Origin: Mycobacterium sp. 852013-50091_SCH5140682
Lineage (GTDB): Bacteria; Actinomycetota; Actinomycetes; Mycobacteriales; Mycobacteriaceae
Direction of reading: 5' to 3'
Assembly: GCF_001665685.1 (NCBI RefSeq)
Contig: NZ_LZTB01000025.1
Coordinates: forward strand, 1 to 64,000
Length of the DNA: 64,000 nt
Both the position numbers and the translations under genes were made by a program. The notes beneath the pieces are model-generated. The model worked only from the letters and a program-made list of their open reading frames with translations, ran no database searches and was not told the DNA's origin. This document shows, in pieces, positions 23,790 through 33,374 of this stretch. Positions within the stretch are counted from its first letter, which is position 1. Each line of letters begins with the position of its first letter.

Positions 23790-23795
23790 TACTCT
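23790..23795 (+). promoter_or_regulatory. -10 element of a leaderless secG transcript
   Basis: TACTCT ends seven bases before the secG ATG, which separates secG expression from the glycolytic operon. Confidence 0.5.
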
Positions 23796-23802
23796 GGCGG
23801 CC

Positions 23803-24036
23803 ATGCAATTGGCGCTGCAGATCATCCTGGTCGTGACCAGTGTGCTGGTCGTGCTGCTGGTCCTGCTGCACCGTGCCAAGGGTGGCGGTCTGTCCACCTT
23901 GTTCGGCGGCGGCGTCCAGTCCAGCCTGTCCGGCTCCACGGTGGTCGAGAAGAACCTCGACCGGTTGACGCTGTTCGTCACCGGCATCTGGCTGGTCTCG
24001 ATCGTCGGCGTCGCCCTGCAGATCAAGTACGCCTGA
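23803..24036 (+). CDS. secG: Protein translocase subunit SecG
   Basis: A 77-residue component of the SecYEG channel. It has two membrane helices (about 3-20 and 53-72) joined by a conserved loop with RAKGGGLSTLFGGG. The length and this loop are diagnostic. It follows tpiA by 44 bases, as in Rv1438-Rv1440. Confidence 0.94.
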   Translation: MQLALQIILVVTSVLVVLLVLLHRAKGGGLSTLFGGGVQSSLSGSTVVEKNLDRLTLFVTGIWLVSIVGVALQIKYA

Positions 24037-24131
24037 CGTCTCGCGCGCACAGCGCACCCTGTCACCACCCCGCCGCGCGGGTCCACCGGTCATCCGCAAT
24101 CGGATGCCAGGAACCACTCAGCACAGCCTCC

Positions 24132-24137
24132 TAGGAT
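24132..24137 (+). promoter_or_regulatory. Candidate -10 for the porin operon
   Basis: TAGGAT fits TANNNT in the 161-base gap between secG and the porin gene; it would give a leader of about 50 bases. No clear -35 is seen. Confidence 0.3.
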
Positions 24138-24197
24138 CGCCGTCGGTGCCTGAATCAGTCACCGACCAGACCTTTTTGGGGCTTAGGCGGGGTGTAC

Positions 24198-24827
24198 GTG
24201 TTCAGACTTCTCGGCGTCGGCGCGGGTGTGGCATCCCTGCTCTGCCTGGCAGGTGGGGTCGCCGTTGCGGATCCGCTTCCGGTGGCCGACGTCACCCAGT
24301 CGGCTGACACCGACGACGGGTGGCATCTCAGCGCGTCACTGACCCGGATGACCATCAATTCGGTGCCGAACATGGCCGCGACCGCGTTCACCCGTGAAGG
24401 TTTCGTCACGGGCAAGGCCACGGCCACCATCGACGGCAACGGCGGCGTCGCCGTCAACTCGGGAACCCTGGTGCTCGGGCTCCAATTGGGCTGTCAGATC
24501 GACCTCAGCGAGGGCGCCAGCGTCGGCGGCGACGCCGACATCGGGATCAACCCCGGCATCAATGGCAACGTGCTCAACGACATCGGCCCGTACGCGGATC
24601 TCGGCGGCAACGTGTCGGTGAACCTGTTGCCGGGCACCATCACCAACATCGGACTGGGCAAGAAGGAACTCAAGGGCCGCACCGGGGAGATCGTCGTGCA
24701 CGATGCGCACGTCAAGGTCGACGCGTGCGGTGGCCCGGTGTCCATCCGGTTCTTCGCCACCGCGATGATCGACACAGATAAATCCGACGACAGCGTCAAC
24801 GCGTACGGGGACATCCTCTCGCTATGA
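24198..24827 (+). CDS. MspA family porin-like protein
   Basis: A 209-residue secreted protein with a signal peptide cleaved after VAVA (about residue 24). The body shows the MspA-family pattern: DGWHLSASLTRM, SVPNMAATAFTREGFVTGKA, a GTLVLGLQLGCQIDL strand pair, and VSIRFFATA followed by an S..VNAYGD end. MspA-type proteins form octameric beta-barrel pores in the mycobacterial outer membrane. Two cysteines (GCQ and DACGG) are probably disulfide-bonded. GTG at 24198 is preferred because AGGCGG lies seven bases upstream; GTG at 24192 is possible. It overlaps the next gene (ATGA). Confidence 0.83.
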   Translation: MFRLLGVGAGVASLLCLAGGVAVADPLPVADVTQSADTDDGWHLSASLTRMTINSVPNMAATAFTREGFVTGKATATIDGNGGVAVNSGTLVLGLQLGCQIDLSEGASVGGDADIGINPGINGNVLNDIGPYADLGGNVSVNLLPGTITNIGLGKKELKGRTGEIVVHDAHVKVDACGGPVSIRFFATAMIDTDKSDDSVNAYGDILSL

Positions 24828-25258
24828 CGGCCCGACGATTCGTGGTGGCGGCACTGGTCACGTGGATGGCCGCAACCGTCGCCAGCGTGCCCGCGGCCAA
24901 TGCCGACAACTGCACGGGCGCAGGCGATTTCGGTGCCGCCGCGGGTTGCGCGGCACCGGGCAACGGATCGGGGAAGACCGAAAGCTGGCCACCGACATCG
25001 GTCGACTGGCCGCCCGACTTCAGCTCCGACTCGGACACCGCGGGCAAGGGCACCGACCAGGCCGCAACGACCCCCATCGTGCTGCCGCCCGGCCAGCCCG
25101 CACCACACGTCAAACCATCTGGCGGACAAGGTGATTCGACCAGCACGTCGACAAGTCCCACGCCGATCGTCCCGGCGGGCGGACCACCTTCGACTGCGTC
25201 GGCCACGTCAGTCCCGACGACCACGCCGATCGTGGCGCCCGCGGTACCCACCCCGTAG
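24824..25258 (+). CDS. Secreted Pro/Thr/Ser-rich protein of unknown function
   Basis: A 144-residue protein with a signal peptide cleaved after ANA (about residue 27), a short Cys-containing stretch (two Cys within residues 30-50), then a low-complexity Pro/Thr/Ser tail. The tail repeats TPIV three times (TPIVLP, TPIVPA, TPIVAP). The start overlaps the porin stop (ATGA), so it is co-translated with the porin. The tail could be a spacer across the envelope or an O-mannosylation target, by analogy with other mycobacterial secreted proteins. No family recognised. Confidence 0.65.
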   Translation: MTARRFVVAALVTWMAATVASVPAANADNCTGAGDFGAAAGCAAPGNGSGKTESWPPTSVDWPPDFSSDSDTAGKGTDQAATTPIVLPPGQPAPHVKPSGGQGDSTSTSTSPTPIVPAGGPPSTASATSVPTTTPIVAPAVPTP

Positions 25259-25298
25259 GCGGATACCCACCCGTTGTGCGCGCAGTGCGCCGACCCCC

Positions 25299-25304
25299 GA
25301 TACT
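25299..25304 (+). promoter_or_regulatory. -10 element of a leaderless ppc transcript
   Basis: GATACT ends seven bases before the ppc ATG with no Shine-Dalgarno between. Confidence 0.5.
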
Positions 25305-25311
25305 GGGACAC

Positions 25312-28101
25312 ATGGCAGAGGCTTTCGACACCACCTTGTTGCCCATCGGTTCGGTGTACCGCACCCAGGTGGGACGGGAAGCCACCGAGCCGATGCGCGA
25401 GGACATCAGGCTGTTGGGCACGATCCTCGGCGACACCGTGCGCGAACAGAACGGCGAGGAGGTGTTCGACCTCATCGAACGTGCCCGCGTGGAATCGTTC
25501 CGCGTCCGGCGCTCCGAGATCGACCGAGCGGAGCTGGCCGGGCTGTTCGGCGGTATCGATGTCCACCAAGCCATTCCGGTCATCCGGGCCTTCACGCATT
25601 TCGCGCTGCTGGCCAACGTGGCCGAGGACATCCACCGGGAACGGCGCCGTGCCGTGCACGTGGCGGCAGGCGAACCCCCGCAGGACAGCAGCCTCGCGGC
25701 CACCTACCGCAAGCTGGACTCGGCTGCCCTCGATACCGCCGCCGTCGCCGACGCGCTGGCCGGGGCTCTGGTTTCGCCCGTCATCACCGCACACCCCACC
25801 GAAACTCGGCGCCGAACCGTGTTCGACACCCAGCACCGCATCACCGAGCTGATGCGGTTGCGGCTGCACGGCCAGACCCGCACCGCCGACGACCGCGATA
25901 TCGAGGTCGAGTTGCGACGGCACATCCTGACGCTGTGGCAGACGGCGTTGGTGCGACTGTCTCGGCTGAAGATCTCCGACGAGATCGAAACCGGCCTGCG
26001 GTACTACCCGGCGGCCTTCTTCGACGTCATACCTCAGGTCAATGCTCAGGTGCGCAGCGAGCTGCAGAGCCGCTGGCCCGATGCTGGGCTGTTGGAGGTC
26101 CCGATCCTGCGCCCGGGTTCGTGGATCGGCGGCGACCGCGACGGCAACCCCAATGTGACGCCAGAGATCGTCCGGCTGGCCACCGGGCGGGCCGCCTACA
26201 CGGCGCTCACGCACTACTTCGCCGAGATCACCGCTCTGGAGGAGGAGCTTTCGCTGTCGGTGCGCCTCATCCACGTCAGCCCGGCGCTCACTGCGCTCGC
26301 CGACGCTTGCGCCGAACCGGCCCGCGCCGACGAGCCCTACCGGCGTGCGCTGCGCGTGATCCACGGGCGCCTGACGGCCACCGCCGCCGAGATCCTCGAC
26401 GAGCAGCCCGAACAGGTGCTGAATCTGGGGCTGACCCCGTACGGCACGCCCGCGGAGTTGCTCTCCGACCTCGATACCGTCGATGCTTCACTGCGCGGGC
26501 ACGGGAGTGCCGTGCTGGCCGATGATCGCTTGGCGCGCCTGCGAGAGGCCGTGCGGGTCTTCGGTTTTCATCTGTGCGGCTTGGACATGCGGCAGAACTC
26601 GGAGACACACGAGCAGGTCGTCGCCGAGCTCTTGGCCTGGGCGGGCGTCCATCCCGACTACGCGTCGTTGCCGGAGGCCGAGCGGGTCGAGTTGCTCGCC
26701 GCCGAGGTGGCCACCCGCCGGCCGCTGATCGGCGAGGGCGCGCAGCTCTCGGAACTGGCGCGCAAGGAGCTCGGGATCGTCGCGGCGGCGGCCAGAGCGG
26801 TCAAGGTGCTCGGCCCGGAGGCGGTGCCCAACTACATCATCTCGATGTGCCAGTCGGTCTCGGATCTGCTGGAGGCCGCGGTGCTTCTGAAAGAAGCTGG
26901 GCTGCTGGATGTTTCGAACGGGTACTGCCCGGTCGGGATCGTACCGCTGTTCGAGACCATCGACGACCTGCAGCGCGGTTCGACGATCCTGGAGGATGCG
27001 CTGGACCTGCCGGTGTACCGCGAGATCGTCACGGCGCGCGGCAGGCAGCAGGAAGTGATGCTCGGCTACTCGGACTCCAACAAAGACGGTGGCTATCTGG
27101 CCGCCAACTGGGCTCTGTACCGCGCCGAGCTCGATCTCGTGGAGTCGGCCCGCAAGACCGGAATCCGATTGCGGCTCTTCCACGGTCGCGGGGGCACCGT
27201 CGGCCGCGGCGGCGGCCCCAGCTACGACGCCATCCTGGCCCAGCCGCCCGGCGCGGTGAAGGGATCGTTGCGGATCACCGAACAGGGTGAGGTGATCGCG
27301 GCCAAGTACGCCGAGCCTCGGATCGCACATCGCAACCTCGAGACCCTGCTGGCGGCGACCCTGGAATCCACCCTGCTCGACGTCGAAGGCCTCGGCGACG
27401 AAGCCGGGCCGGCGTACGCGGTGCTCGACGACCTCGCTGCCAGGGCCCAGCGGGCATACTCCGAATTGGTCCATGAGACACCGGGTTTCGTCGACTACTT
27501 CAAGGCGTCCACACCGGTCAGCGAGATCGGTGCGCTCAACATCGGCAGCAGGCCCACCTCTCGCAAGCCAACCACCTCGATCGCCGATCTGCGCGCCATC
27601 CCGTGGGTGCTGGCCTGGAGCCAGTCGCGCGTCATGCTGCCGGGCTGGTACGGCACCGGGACGGCGTTCGAGGAGTGGATCAGCGAAGGGGACGGGCGAC
27701 TCGAGGTACTGCAGGATCTCTACCGGCGCTGGCCGTTCTTCGCGACAGTGCTGTCCAATATGGCCCAGGTGCTCGCCAAGTCCGATATGGGCCTGGCGGC
27801 GCGGTACTCAGAGCTGGTCGAGGACGAGGACCTGCGGGCTCGGGTGTTCGACAAGATCGTCGCCGAACACGAGCACACCATTCGGATGCACCGGCTGATC
27901 ACCGGCCAGGACGATCTTCTGGCCGACAACCCGGCCCTGGCCCGCTCGGTGTTCAACCGGTTCCCGTATCTCGAACCGCTCAACCATCTGCAGGTGGAAC
28001 TGTTGCGGCGCTACCGGTCCGGGGACACCGATGAGTTGGTGCAGCGTGGCATCCTGCTCACCATGAGCGGACTGGCCACCGCGCTGCGAAACAGCGGTTA
28101 G
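25312..28101 (+). CDS. ppc: Phosphoenolpyruvate carboxylase
   Basis: Carboxylates PEP to oxaloacetate, refilling the TCA cycle. The 929-residue protein contains [10 protein letters not shown] with catalytic His161, [48 protein letters not shown] and SRPTSRK. The C-terminal end (RNSG) is near the family norm of RNTG. ATG at 25312 is preferred over the 12-codon extension because of the leaderless -10. M. tuberculosis lacks ppc, so the gene supports a fast-growing mycobacterial source. Confidence 0.97.
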   Translation: MAEAFDTTLLPIGSVYRTQVGREATEPMREDIRLLGTILGDTVREQNGEEVFDLIERARVESFRVRRSEIDRAELAGLFGGIDVHQAIPVIRAFTHFALLANVAEDIHRERRRAVHVAAGEPPQDSSLAATYRKLDSAALDTAAVADALAGALVSPVITAHPTETRRRTVFDTQHRITELMRLRLHGQTRTADDRDIEVELRRHILTLWQTALVRLSRLKISDEIETGLRYYPAAFFDVIPQVNAQVRSELQSRWPDAGLLEVPILRPGSWIGGDRDGNPNVTPEIVRLATGRAAYTALTHYFAEITALEEELSLSVRLIHVSPALTALADACAEPARADEPYRRALRVIHGRLTATAAEILDEQPEQVLNLGLTPYGTPAELLSDLDTVDASLRGHGSAVLADDRLARLREAVRVFGFHLCGLDMRQNSETHEQVVAELLAWAGVHPDYASLPEAERVELLAAEVATRRPLIGEGAQLSELARKELGIVAAAARAVKVLGPEAVPNYIISMCQSVSDLLEAAVLLKEAGLLDVSNGYCPVGIVPLFETIDDLQRGSTILEDALDLPVYREIVTARGRQQEVMLGYSDSNKDGGYLAANWALYRAELDLVESARKTGIRLRLFHGRGGTVGRGGGPSYDAILAQPPGAVKGSLRITEQGEVIAAKYAEPRIAHRNLETLLAATLESTLLDVEGLGDEAGPAYAVLDDLAARAQRAYSELVHETPGFVDYFKASTPVSEIGALNIGSRPTSRKPTTSIADLRAIPWVLAWSQSRVMLPGWYGTGTAFEEWISEGDGRLEVLQDLYRRWPFFATVLSNMAQVLAKSDMGLAARYSELVEDEDLRARVFDKIVAEHEHTIRMHRLITGQDDLLADNPALARSVFNRFPYLEPLNHLQVELLRRYRSGDTDELVQRGILLTMSGLATALRNSG

Positions 28102-28130
28102 ATCGTTGCTGCCGCAACAGCGGTTAGATC
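28090..28130. repeat. 15-bp direct repeat carrying two convergent stop codons
   Basis: AACAGCGGTTAGATC occurs at 28090-28104 and again at 28116-28130. The first copy contains the ppc stop (TAG, plus strand). The second contains the stop of the convergent gene (TAA, minus strand). Between them GTTGC-TGCC-GCAAC (28105-28118) can form a small hairpin. Confidence 0.7.
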
Positions 28131-28498
28131 CCCGCAGTACGACGCACCACATCGACCACGCGCCGCACCGCATTCTCGGCCGTGGCCATCGGCGATGCGA
28201 CAGCCTCGCCGATGTCCACGATGGCTTCGACGCGGTTGACGATGCCTTCGAGCCGCTCGACCATGGCGATCAACCGCGGAGCCAGCTCATCGATACTGGT
28301 GATGGTCCGATTGAACCGCTCGAGGGTGACATCCAAGTCGCCGATCGAGCTGTTGAGGCTGGTCACCGTGGTGTCGAGATCGGTCAACAAGGCATCGATC
28401 TGCTCGACCGTGGCGTCGGCGTTGAGCGCCGCCTGGGTCAGTGTCTTGATCCGCCGGCGCGGCGCGGGGCGGCCCCGGCTGTCGCCTCTGTCTGCCAT
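28124..28498 (-). CDS. Small coiled-coil protein of unknown function
   Basis: A 124-residue soluble protein with an Arg-rich N-terminus (RGRPAPRRRIKTL) and a long run of heptad-like helices (about 28-105) rich in Ile/Leu/Val alternating with Asp/Glu. No membrane segment or catalytic motif is seen. ATG at 28498 follows CATACT by seven bases, a leaderless arrangement. It is convergent with ppc and divergent from the 28516 gene. No family recognised. Confidence 0.62.
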   Translation of the reverse strand: MADRGDSRGRPAPRRRIKTLTQAALNADATVEQIDALLTDLDTTVTSLNSSIGDLDVTLERFNRTITSIDELAPRLIAMVERLEGIVNRVEAIVDIGEAVASPMATAENAVRRVVDVVRRTAGI

Positions 28499-28504
28499 GA
28501 CAGT

Positions 28505-28511
28505 CAGTATG
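28505..28511. promoter_or_regulatory. Overlapping divergent -10 elements
   Basis: The seven bases CAGTATG read CAGTAT on the plus strand (28505-28510, five bases before GTG 28516) and CATACT on the minus strand (28506-28511, seven bases before ATG 28498). The starts are only 17 bases apart, so the two promoters would share DNA and compete for polymerase. Confidence 0.4.
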
Positions 28512-28515
28512 GCCG

Positions 28516-28698
28516 GTGACGGAACCGAACCCGGCACCGGTGCGTCTGAACGGTGTGACGAAATACTGTTCGTACCGTTGGCAACTGAGAGGTGAGCGCC
28601 CCGACCGGGCGCCGTCCGACTACCTGGCGGGGTACCGGAACGCGCTGGCCGACGCACGGCTCGGCCGGCGCCCAGATCCGGCCGTGGAGGGCAGGTGA
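28516..28698 (+). CDS. Small protein of 60 residues, unknown function
   Basis: A GTG opens MTEPNPAPVRLNGVTKYCSY onward. The protein is Arg- and Tyr-rich with one Cys and no membrane helix. The frame ends seven bases before the end of the convergent fprA gene. The amino-acid composition looks protein-like and the frame fills the gap exactly. No family recognised. Confidence 0.5.
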   Translation: MTEPNPAPVRLNGVTKYCSYRWQLRGERPDRAPSDYLAGYRNALADARLGRRPDPAVEGR

Positions 28699-28705
28699 GC
28701 GACGG

Positions 28706-30061
28706 CTAATCGCGGACCAGCGCATCGCGTCCGGCGCGGATCATCTCCTCGCGCGAAACCACCTTGACGCGCTCGCGACCCTGAACCTCGCCGAGGCTGA
28801 TCTCGTGTGCGTCAAGGCGTTCCCACTCTGCCCAGGTGGTGTAGTCGACATCCTTGGCCTTGAGATGCTCGAAGATCGCGTCCGGGTCGGTGACCTCCGG
28901 GACGCGCAGCCCGGGCAGATCGCGTAGCAGGCTGGTGACGGTTTCGGCGGCGTCGGACTTGGTGTGTCCGATGAGCCCGATCGGACCGCGCTTGATCCAG
29001 CCGGTCACATAGGTCGCGTCGATGAGACCGCCGTCGATGTCGAGCACGCGGCCGGCGTCGTGCGGGATCACCCCGGCATGGTGGTCGAACGGCAGGTCCG
29101 CCAGGTGCGACGACAGATAACCCACCGCGCGATACACGGCCTCGACCGGCCAGTCGGTGAATTCGCCTGTGCCACGGACTGTTCCGTCCCCGATGAGCTC
29201 GGTACGTTCGGTGCGCAGCCCTGCTACCCGGTCTTCGCCGAGCACGGCCACCGGCGCCTGGCACAGGTGGATGTGAATGCGGTGCGGTGCGCCGGTCGGT
29301 TCCCGCTCCAGGTACTTCATCATGGTGTCGACGACCAGCTTGGTCGACTTGCTGGTGTTGATGGCCCGCTGGCTGGCCTCGTCGATCTCGAAACCCTCCG
29401 GATGCACGATGACGTCGACGCTCGGCGAGTGCGACAGTTCGCGAAACTCCATGGGGCTGAACTTGATCTGCGCGGGCCCCCGCCGGGCGAAGACATGCAC
29501 ATCGGTCGCGGCGTTGGCCGCCAGACCTTGGTAGACGTTGCCGGCGATCTCGGTGGAGAGTTGTTCGTCGGCGGGCTTCGCGAGCATGCGTGCGACGTCG
29601 AGGGCGACGTTGCCCGCGCCGAGGACCGCGACATGCTTCGCGTCCAGCGGCCAACTGCGTGGCACATCGGGATGTCCGTCGTACCAGGACACGAAGTCGG
29701 CCGCGCCGTAGCTGCCAGGGAGCTCGATGCCGGGGATGTCGAGGCCACGGTCGGCGCGCGCACCGGTGGAGAAGATCACCGCGTCGTAGTGACGGCGCAG
29801 CTCCGGCAGCGTCACGTCGGTGCCGTAGTGCACGTTGCCGATGAACCTGATCTCGTCGCGCGAGAGCACCCTACGCAGCGCCTTGATGATCTCCTTGATG
29901 CGCGGGTGATCGGGCGCGACGCCGTACCGGACCAGACCGTAAGGTGCTGGGAGACGGTCGAATACGTCGACGCGGGCGGGCCCGTACTCCTTGGTCAGGA
30001 TGTCCGCGGCATAGATTCCCGCCGGACCTGCACCGATTACCGCTACCTGGATCGTCCTCAT
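28706..30061 (-). CDS. fprA: NADPH:ferredoxin/adrenodoxin reductase (FprA-like)
   Basis: FAD enzyme of 451 residues that passes electrons from NADPH to ferredoxins. It has an FAD dinucleotide-binding motif GAGPAGIYAAD (10-20), YGLVRYGVAPDHPRIK, an NADPH motif GAGNVALDVARML and the C-terminal GWIKRGPIGLIGHTK signature. ATG at 30061 follows GAGGCGG; an extension to 30118 reads through the regulatory region and is rejected. An IdeR-type iron box lies 15-33 bases upstream, so expression should rise on iron starvation. It probably supplies reductant for Fe-S, P450 or siderophore chemistry. Confidence 0.93.
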   Translation of the reverse strand: MRTIQVAVIGAGPAGIYAADILTKEYGPARVDVFDRLPAPYGLVRYGVAPDHPRIKEIIKALRRVLSRDEIRFIGNVHYGTDVTLPELRRHYDAVIFSTGARADRGLDIPGIELPGSYGAADFVSWYDGHPDVPRSWPLDAKHVAVLGAGNVALDVARMLAKPADEQLSTEIAGNVYQGLAANAATDVHVFARRGPAQIKFSPMEFRELSHSPSVDVIVHPEGFEIDEASQRAINTSKSTKLVVDTMMKYLEREPTGAPHRIHIHLCQAPVAVLGEDRVAGLRTERTELIGDGTVRGTGEFTDWPVEAVYRAVGYLSSHLADLPFDHHAGVIPHDAGRVLDIDGGLIDATYVTGWIKRGPIGLIGHTKSDAAETVTSLLRDLPGLRVPEVTDPDAIFEHLKAKDVDYTTWAEWERLDAHEISLGEVQGRERVKVVSREEMIRAGRDALVRD

Positions 30062-30075
30062 AACCGCCTCACGTA

Positions 30076-30094
30076 TTAGGTGAGGCAAGCCTAA
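30076..30094. promoter_or_regulatory. IdeR/DtxR-type iron box upstream of fprA
   Basis: TTAGGTGAGGCAAGCCTAA matches the mycobacterial IdeR consensus TTAGGTTAGGCTAACCTAA at 16 of 19 positions and keeps the palindromic TTAGG/CCTAA ends. It lies between a minus-strand TAACTT -10 (30093-30098) and the fprA start, where bound IdeR-Fe would block initiation. Confidence 0.8.
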
Positions 30095-30098
30095 GTTA
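30093..30098 (-). promoter_or_regulatory. Candidate -10 of fprA
   Basis: TAACTT on the minus strand fits TANNNT and would start transcription about 25-30 bases before the ATG, within the iron box. Confidence 0.4.
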
Positions 30099-30139
30099 TC
30101 ACCAGGTGTGGCGGGCAAGTCCCGGGCGGGAGATCCGTG

Positions 30140-30856
30140 TCACAGACTCGGCAGCTTGGAGGCGGCCTGCTCGTCGAGCAGCCACACCGTCCGCTCGCGG
30201 CCGATCGCCCCGGCAGCGGGCACGTCGACCGGCGAGGCCCCGCCCACCGCGGCAGCCACCGCTTCGGCCTTCTCGGCACCGGCCACCACAAGCCACACCT
30301 CACGGGCGCGGTGCACTGCAGGCAAGGTCAACGTGATGCGCCGAGGCGGGGGCTTGGGGGAGTCCGTCACTGCGACCACCAACTGCTCGGTTTCCTGCAC
30401 CGCAGCGGTGTCGGGGAACAACGAGTTGATGTGGCCTTCACCGCCCATCCCGAGCAGATGCACGTCGAACTCTGCCGGCAGCACCTCGGCGTATGCCGCA
30501 GCGGCATCGTCGATGGCGTCGCCGAATTCGCCGTCGCTGGTGGCCATCCGGTGCACATTGGCAGGCGGTATGTTGATGGACTCCAGCAGGGCGTCATGCG
30601 CCTGCTGGTCATTGCGGTCGGCGTCACCTGCCGGTACGAAGCGGTCGTCGCCCCAGAAGAGCTGCGCCTTGGACCAGTCGATCTCCGCCCCGGCGACGTG
30701 GCGCAGCATCGCGATCCCGACGGTGCCGCCGGTCAGCACGATGGATGCTTCGTCGCGGGCCGCGATGGCCGACGTGATCGCCCCGACCAGCCGGGCTCCC
30801 GCCGCGGCCGCCAATTGTTCTGCGTCGACGTAGGTTTCGATCACGCGCTCAGGCAT
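30140..30856 (-). CDS. pgl: 6-phosphogluconolactonase
   Basis: Hydrolyses 6-phosphogluconolactone in the oxidative pentose-phosphate pathway. The 238 residues show [27 protein letters not shown] and [15 protein letters not shown], all typical of the DevB/Pgl family. Last gene of the minus-strand tkt-tal-zwf-opcA-pgl operon; it overlaps opcA by eight bases. Confidence 0.95.
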   Translation of the reverse strand: MPERVIETYVDAEQLAAAAGARLVGAITSAIAARDEASIVLTGGTVGIAMLRHVAGAEIDWSKAQLFWGDDRFVPAGDADRNDQQAHDALLESINIPPANVHRMATSDGEFGDAIDDAAAAYAEVLPAEFDVHLLGMGGEGHINSLFPDTAAVQETEQLVVAVTDSPKPPPRRITLTLPAVHRAREVWLVVAGAEKAEAVAAAVGGASPVDVPAAGAIGRERTVWLLDEQAASKLPSL

Positions 30857-31760
30857 ATGTCACCTTCTCGATTCCCTGGAGCGCTTCGAAGTAGATCTCG
30901 TCGTCGTCGAGTCGACGCATGTCCTCGGCAAGGCAATCACGAGTCTCTCTGCGGGCCAACGGAATTTGGGCGTCCGGCCGGCCGGTGCGGGAAAGTGTCG
31001 CGGTGACTCCCTCCTGCGGCCGGGCCAACGTGATGGTCTCGCTGGCCCGGTTGAGTTCGACCTTCAGCTCGCCGACGGCCCTGGTTACCGGACCGTCGAT
31101 GCGACTGGCCAGCCAGCCCGCCATGATGTCAAGTGCCGGTTCGTCTTTCAGTCCGGACACCAGCGCGGACGTGATCGGTTCGTAGGGCCCCTGATCCACT
31201 GCCGCGGTCAACAGGGCCCGCCAGTACGTCACGCGGCTCCAGGCCAGGTCGGTGTCGCCGGTGCTGTAGCCGGCCAGCCTGCTCTTGATGCAAGCCAACG
31301 GGTTCTCGCCGTTGGTGGCATCAGTGATCCGGCGAATGGCCAACTTGCCCAACGGGTCCTGCGACGGAACCTTCGGAGCCAGATCAGGCCACCACGTCAC
31401 CACCGGCGTGTCGGGCAGCAGGAACGGGGTCACCACACTGCTGGCATGGTTGGCCAGCGGCCCGGAGAGGCGCAGCACCACCACCTCGTTGGCACCCGCG
31501 TCCCGGCCCACCCGAAGCTGGGCATCCAACCGCGCCTCGGTGGCCAGCCGGTCACCCGGGATGACCACGATGACGCGGCACGGGTGCTCGCGGCTTGCGG
31601 CATTGGCCGCCTCGATCGACTCTTCGAGCAGCGATTCGTTGTTGGGTGCGATGACCAGCGTCAGCACCCGGCCGAGCGTGATCGCTCCGCCCTCTTCGCG
31701 GAGCGCGACGATCTTCTTGTTGATGGCACCGGTATTGGTGTCGGGCAGATCGACAATCAT
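30849..31760 (-). CDS. opcA: Glucose-6-phosphate dehydrogenase assembly protein OpcA
   Basis: A 303-residue protein of the OpcA family, which activates or assembles glucose-6-phosphate dehydrogenase in cyanobacteria and actinobacteria. [25 protein letters not shown] and the [12 protein letters not shown] segment are family features. It sits 66 bases downstream of zwf, with AGAGGA before the ATG, and overlaps pgl. Confidence 0.94.
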   Translation of the reverse strand: MIVDLPDTNTGAINKKIVALREEGGAITLGRVLTLVIAPNNESLLEESIEAANAASREHPCRVIVVIPGDRLATEARLDAQLRVGRDAGANEVVVLRLSGPLANHASSVVTPFLLPDTPVVTWWPDLAPKVPSQDPLGKLAIRRITDATNGENPLACIKSRLAGYSTGDTDLAWSRVTYWRALLTAAVDQGPYEPITSALVSGLKDEPALDIMAGWLASRIDGPVTRAVGELKVELNRASETITLARPQEGVTATLSRTGRPDAQIPLARRETRDCLAEDMRRLDDDEIYFEALQGIEKVTYA

Positions 31761-31826
31761 CGGAGTCCTCTGTTCTTCATCGACGGCTCCTCGCCCGAGG
31801 GCCCGTCGCAGCGCGAGCGGTCATCA

Positions 31827-33374
31827 CTAGGGCCGCCGCCATTCCCGGCCGGACCGCTGCAACATCTCGAACGCGGAGTCCGGGCCCCAGGTCCCGGCTT
31901 CGTACGGGTCGGGCTTACCGTGCGTGGCCCAGTACTCAAGCGCCGGATCGAGGATCTTCCACGACAATTCGACCTCGGCATTGACCGGGAACAGCGACGG
32001 CTCACCGAGCAGCACGTCGAGAATCAGCCGCTCGTAGGCCTCCGGCGATTCCTCGGCGAAGGCCGAACCGTAGGAGAAGTCCATGCTGACGTCGCGCACT
32101 TCCATGATGTGGCCCGGAACCTTGGATCCGAACCGCAGCGTGATGCCTTCGTCGGGCTGCACCCGGATCACCAGTGCGTTTTCACCGAGCTCGTCGGTCA
32201 TGCTGGCATCGAACGGCAGGTGCGGCGCCCGTTTGAACACGAGTGCGATCTCGGTGACCCTGCGGCCCAACCGCTTTCCGGTGCGCAGATAGAACGGCAC
32301 CCCGGCCCAACGGCGGGTGTCCACCTCCAGGGTGATGGCCGCGAACGTCTCGGTCGTCGAGGTCTTCGAGAAGCCCTCCTCGTCGAGCAGGCCCACGACC
32401 TTCTCGCCGCCCTGCCAGCCGGCGACGTACTGTCCGCGCGAGGTGGTCTCGTCGAGCGGCTCGACCAGCTTGGTCGCCGAGAGCACCTTGATCTTCTCGG
32501 CCTGCAGCTCGGCGGGGGAGAAGCTCACCGGCTCCTCCAGCGCAGTCAGCGCGAGCAGCTGCAGCAGATGGTTCTGGATGACATCGCGGGCCGCGCCGAC
32601 ACCGTCGTAGTAGCCGCCGCGCCCACCGAGGCCGATGTCCTCGGCCATGGTGATCTGCACACTGTCCACGTAGTGCGAGTTCCACACCGGTTCGAACAGC
32701 TCGTTGGCGAACCGCAGCGCCAGGATGTTCTGCACCGTCTCCTTGCCCAGATAGTGGTCGATGCGGAACACCGACGACTCCGGGAAGACACTGTTGACGA
32801 CGCTGTTGAGTTCCTCGGCGCTCTTGAGGTCATGGCCGAACGGCTTCTCGATGACCACCCGGCTCCAGCTGCAGTCCGGCTTCTCGGCCAGCCCGCTGCG
32901 GGAGAGCTGTTCGCAGACCTGCGGGAACGCCTTCGGCGGGATCGACAGGTAGAAGGCGTGATTGCCGCTGGTGCCGCGCTCCTCGTCGAGCTTGTTGAGG
33001 GTGTCCTTGAGCCGATCGAAGGAGGCAGCGTCGTCGAACGTGCCCTGGACGAACCGGAAACCCTCCGCCAGCCGGTCCCAGACCTCCTGGTGGAACGGCG
33101 TGCGGGCGTGCTGCCGGACCGCGTCGTAGACGATCTTGCTGAAGTCCTCGTCCGCCCAGTCCCGGCGGGCGAAGCCCACCAGGGCGAAGTTCGGCGGCAG
33201 CAGACCGCGGTTGGCCAGGTCATAGATCGCAGGCATCAGCTTCTTGCGGGCCAAGTCGCCGGTCACGCCGAAGATCACCACGGCGCACGGCCCGGCGATC
33301 CTGGGCATGCGCTTGTCGCGTTTGTCCCGCAATGGGTTGACCCAATCTGCGGGACGCCTGTTGGTTTCGGTCAT
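31827..33374 (-). CDS. zwf: Glucose-6-phosphate 1-dehydrogenase
   Basis: First enzyme of the oxidative pentose-phosphate pathway. The 515-residue protein carries the nucleotide motif [13 protein letters not shown] near residue 35 and the catalytic motif [16 protein letters not shown] at 33374 overlaps the tal stop (ATGA); the upstream extension to 33425 lies within tal. It corresponds to zwf2 of M. tuberculosis. Confidence 0.96.
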   Translation of the reverse strand: MTETNRRPADWVNPLRDKRDKRMPRIAGPCAVVIFGVTGDLARKKLMPAIYDLANRGLLPPNFALVGFARRDWADEDFSKIVYDAVRQHARTPFHQEVWDRLAEGFRFVQGTFDDAASFDRLKDTLNKLDEERGTSGNHAFYLSIPPKAFPQVCEQLSRSGLAEKPDCSWSRVVIEKPFGHDLKSAEELNSVVNSVFPESSVFRIDHYLGKETVQNILALRFANELFEPVWNSHYVDSVQITMAEDIGLGGRGGYYDGVGAARDVIQNHLLQLLALTALEEPVSFSPAELQAEKIKVLSATKLVEPLDETTSRGQYVAGWQGGEKVVGLLDEEGFSKTSTTETFAAITLEVDTRRWAGVPFYLRTGKRLGRRVTEIALVFKRAPHLPFDASMTDELGENALVIRVQPDEGITLRFGSKVPGHIMEVRDVSMDFSYGSAFAEESPEAYERLILDVLLGEPSLFPVNAEVELSWKILDPALEYWATHGKPDPYEAGTWGPDSAFEMLQRSGREWRRP

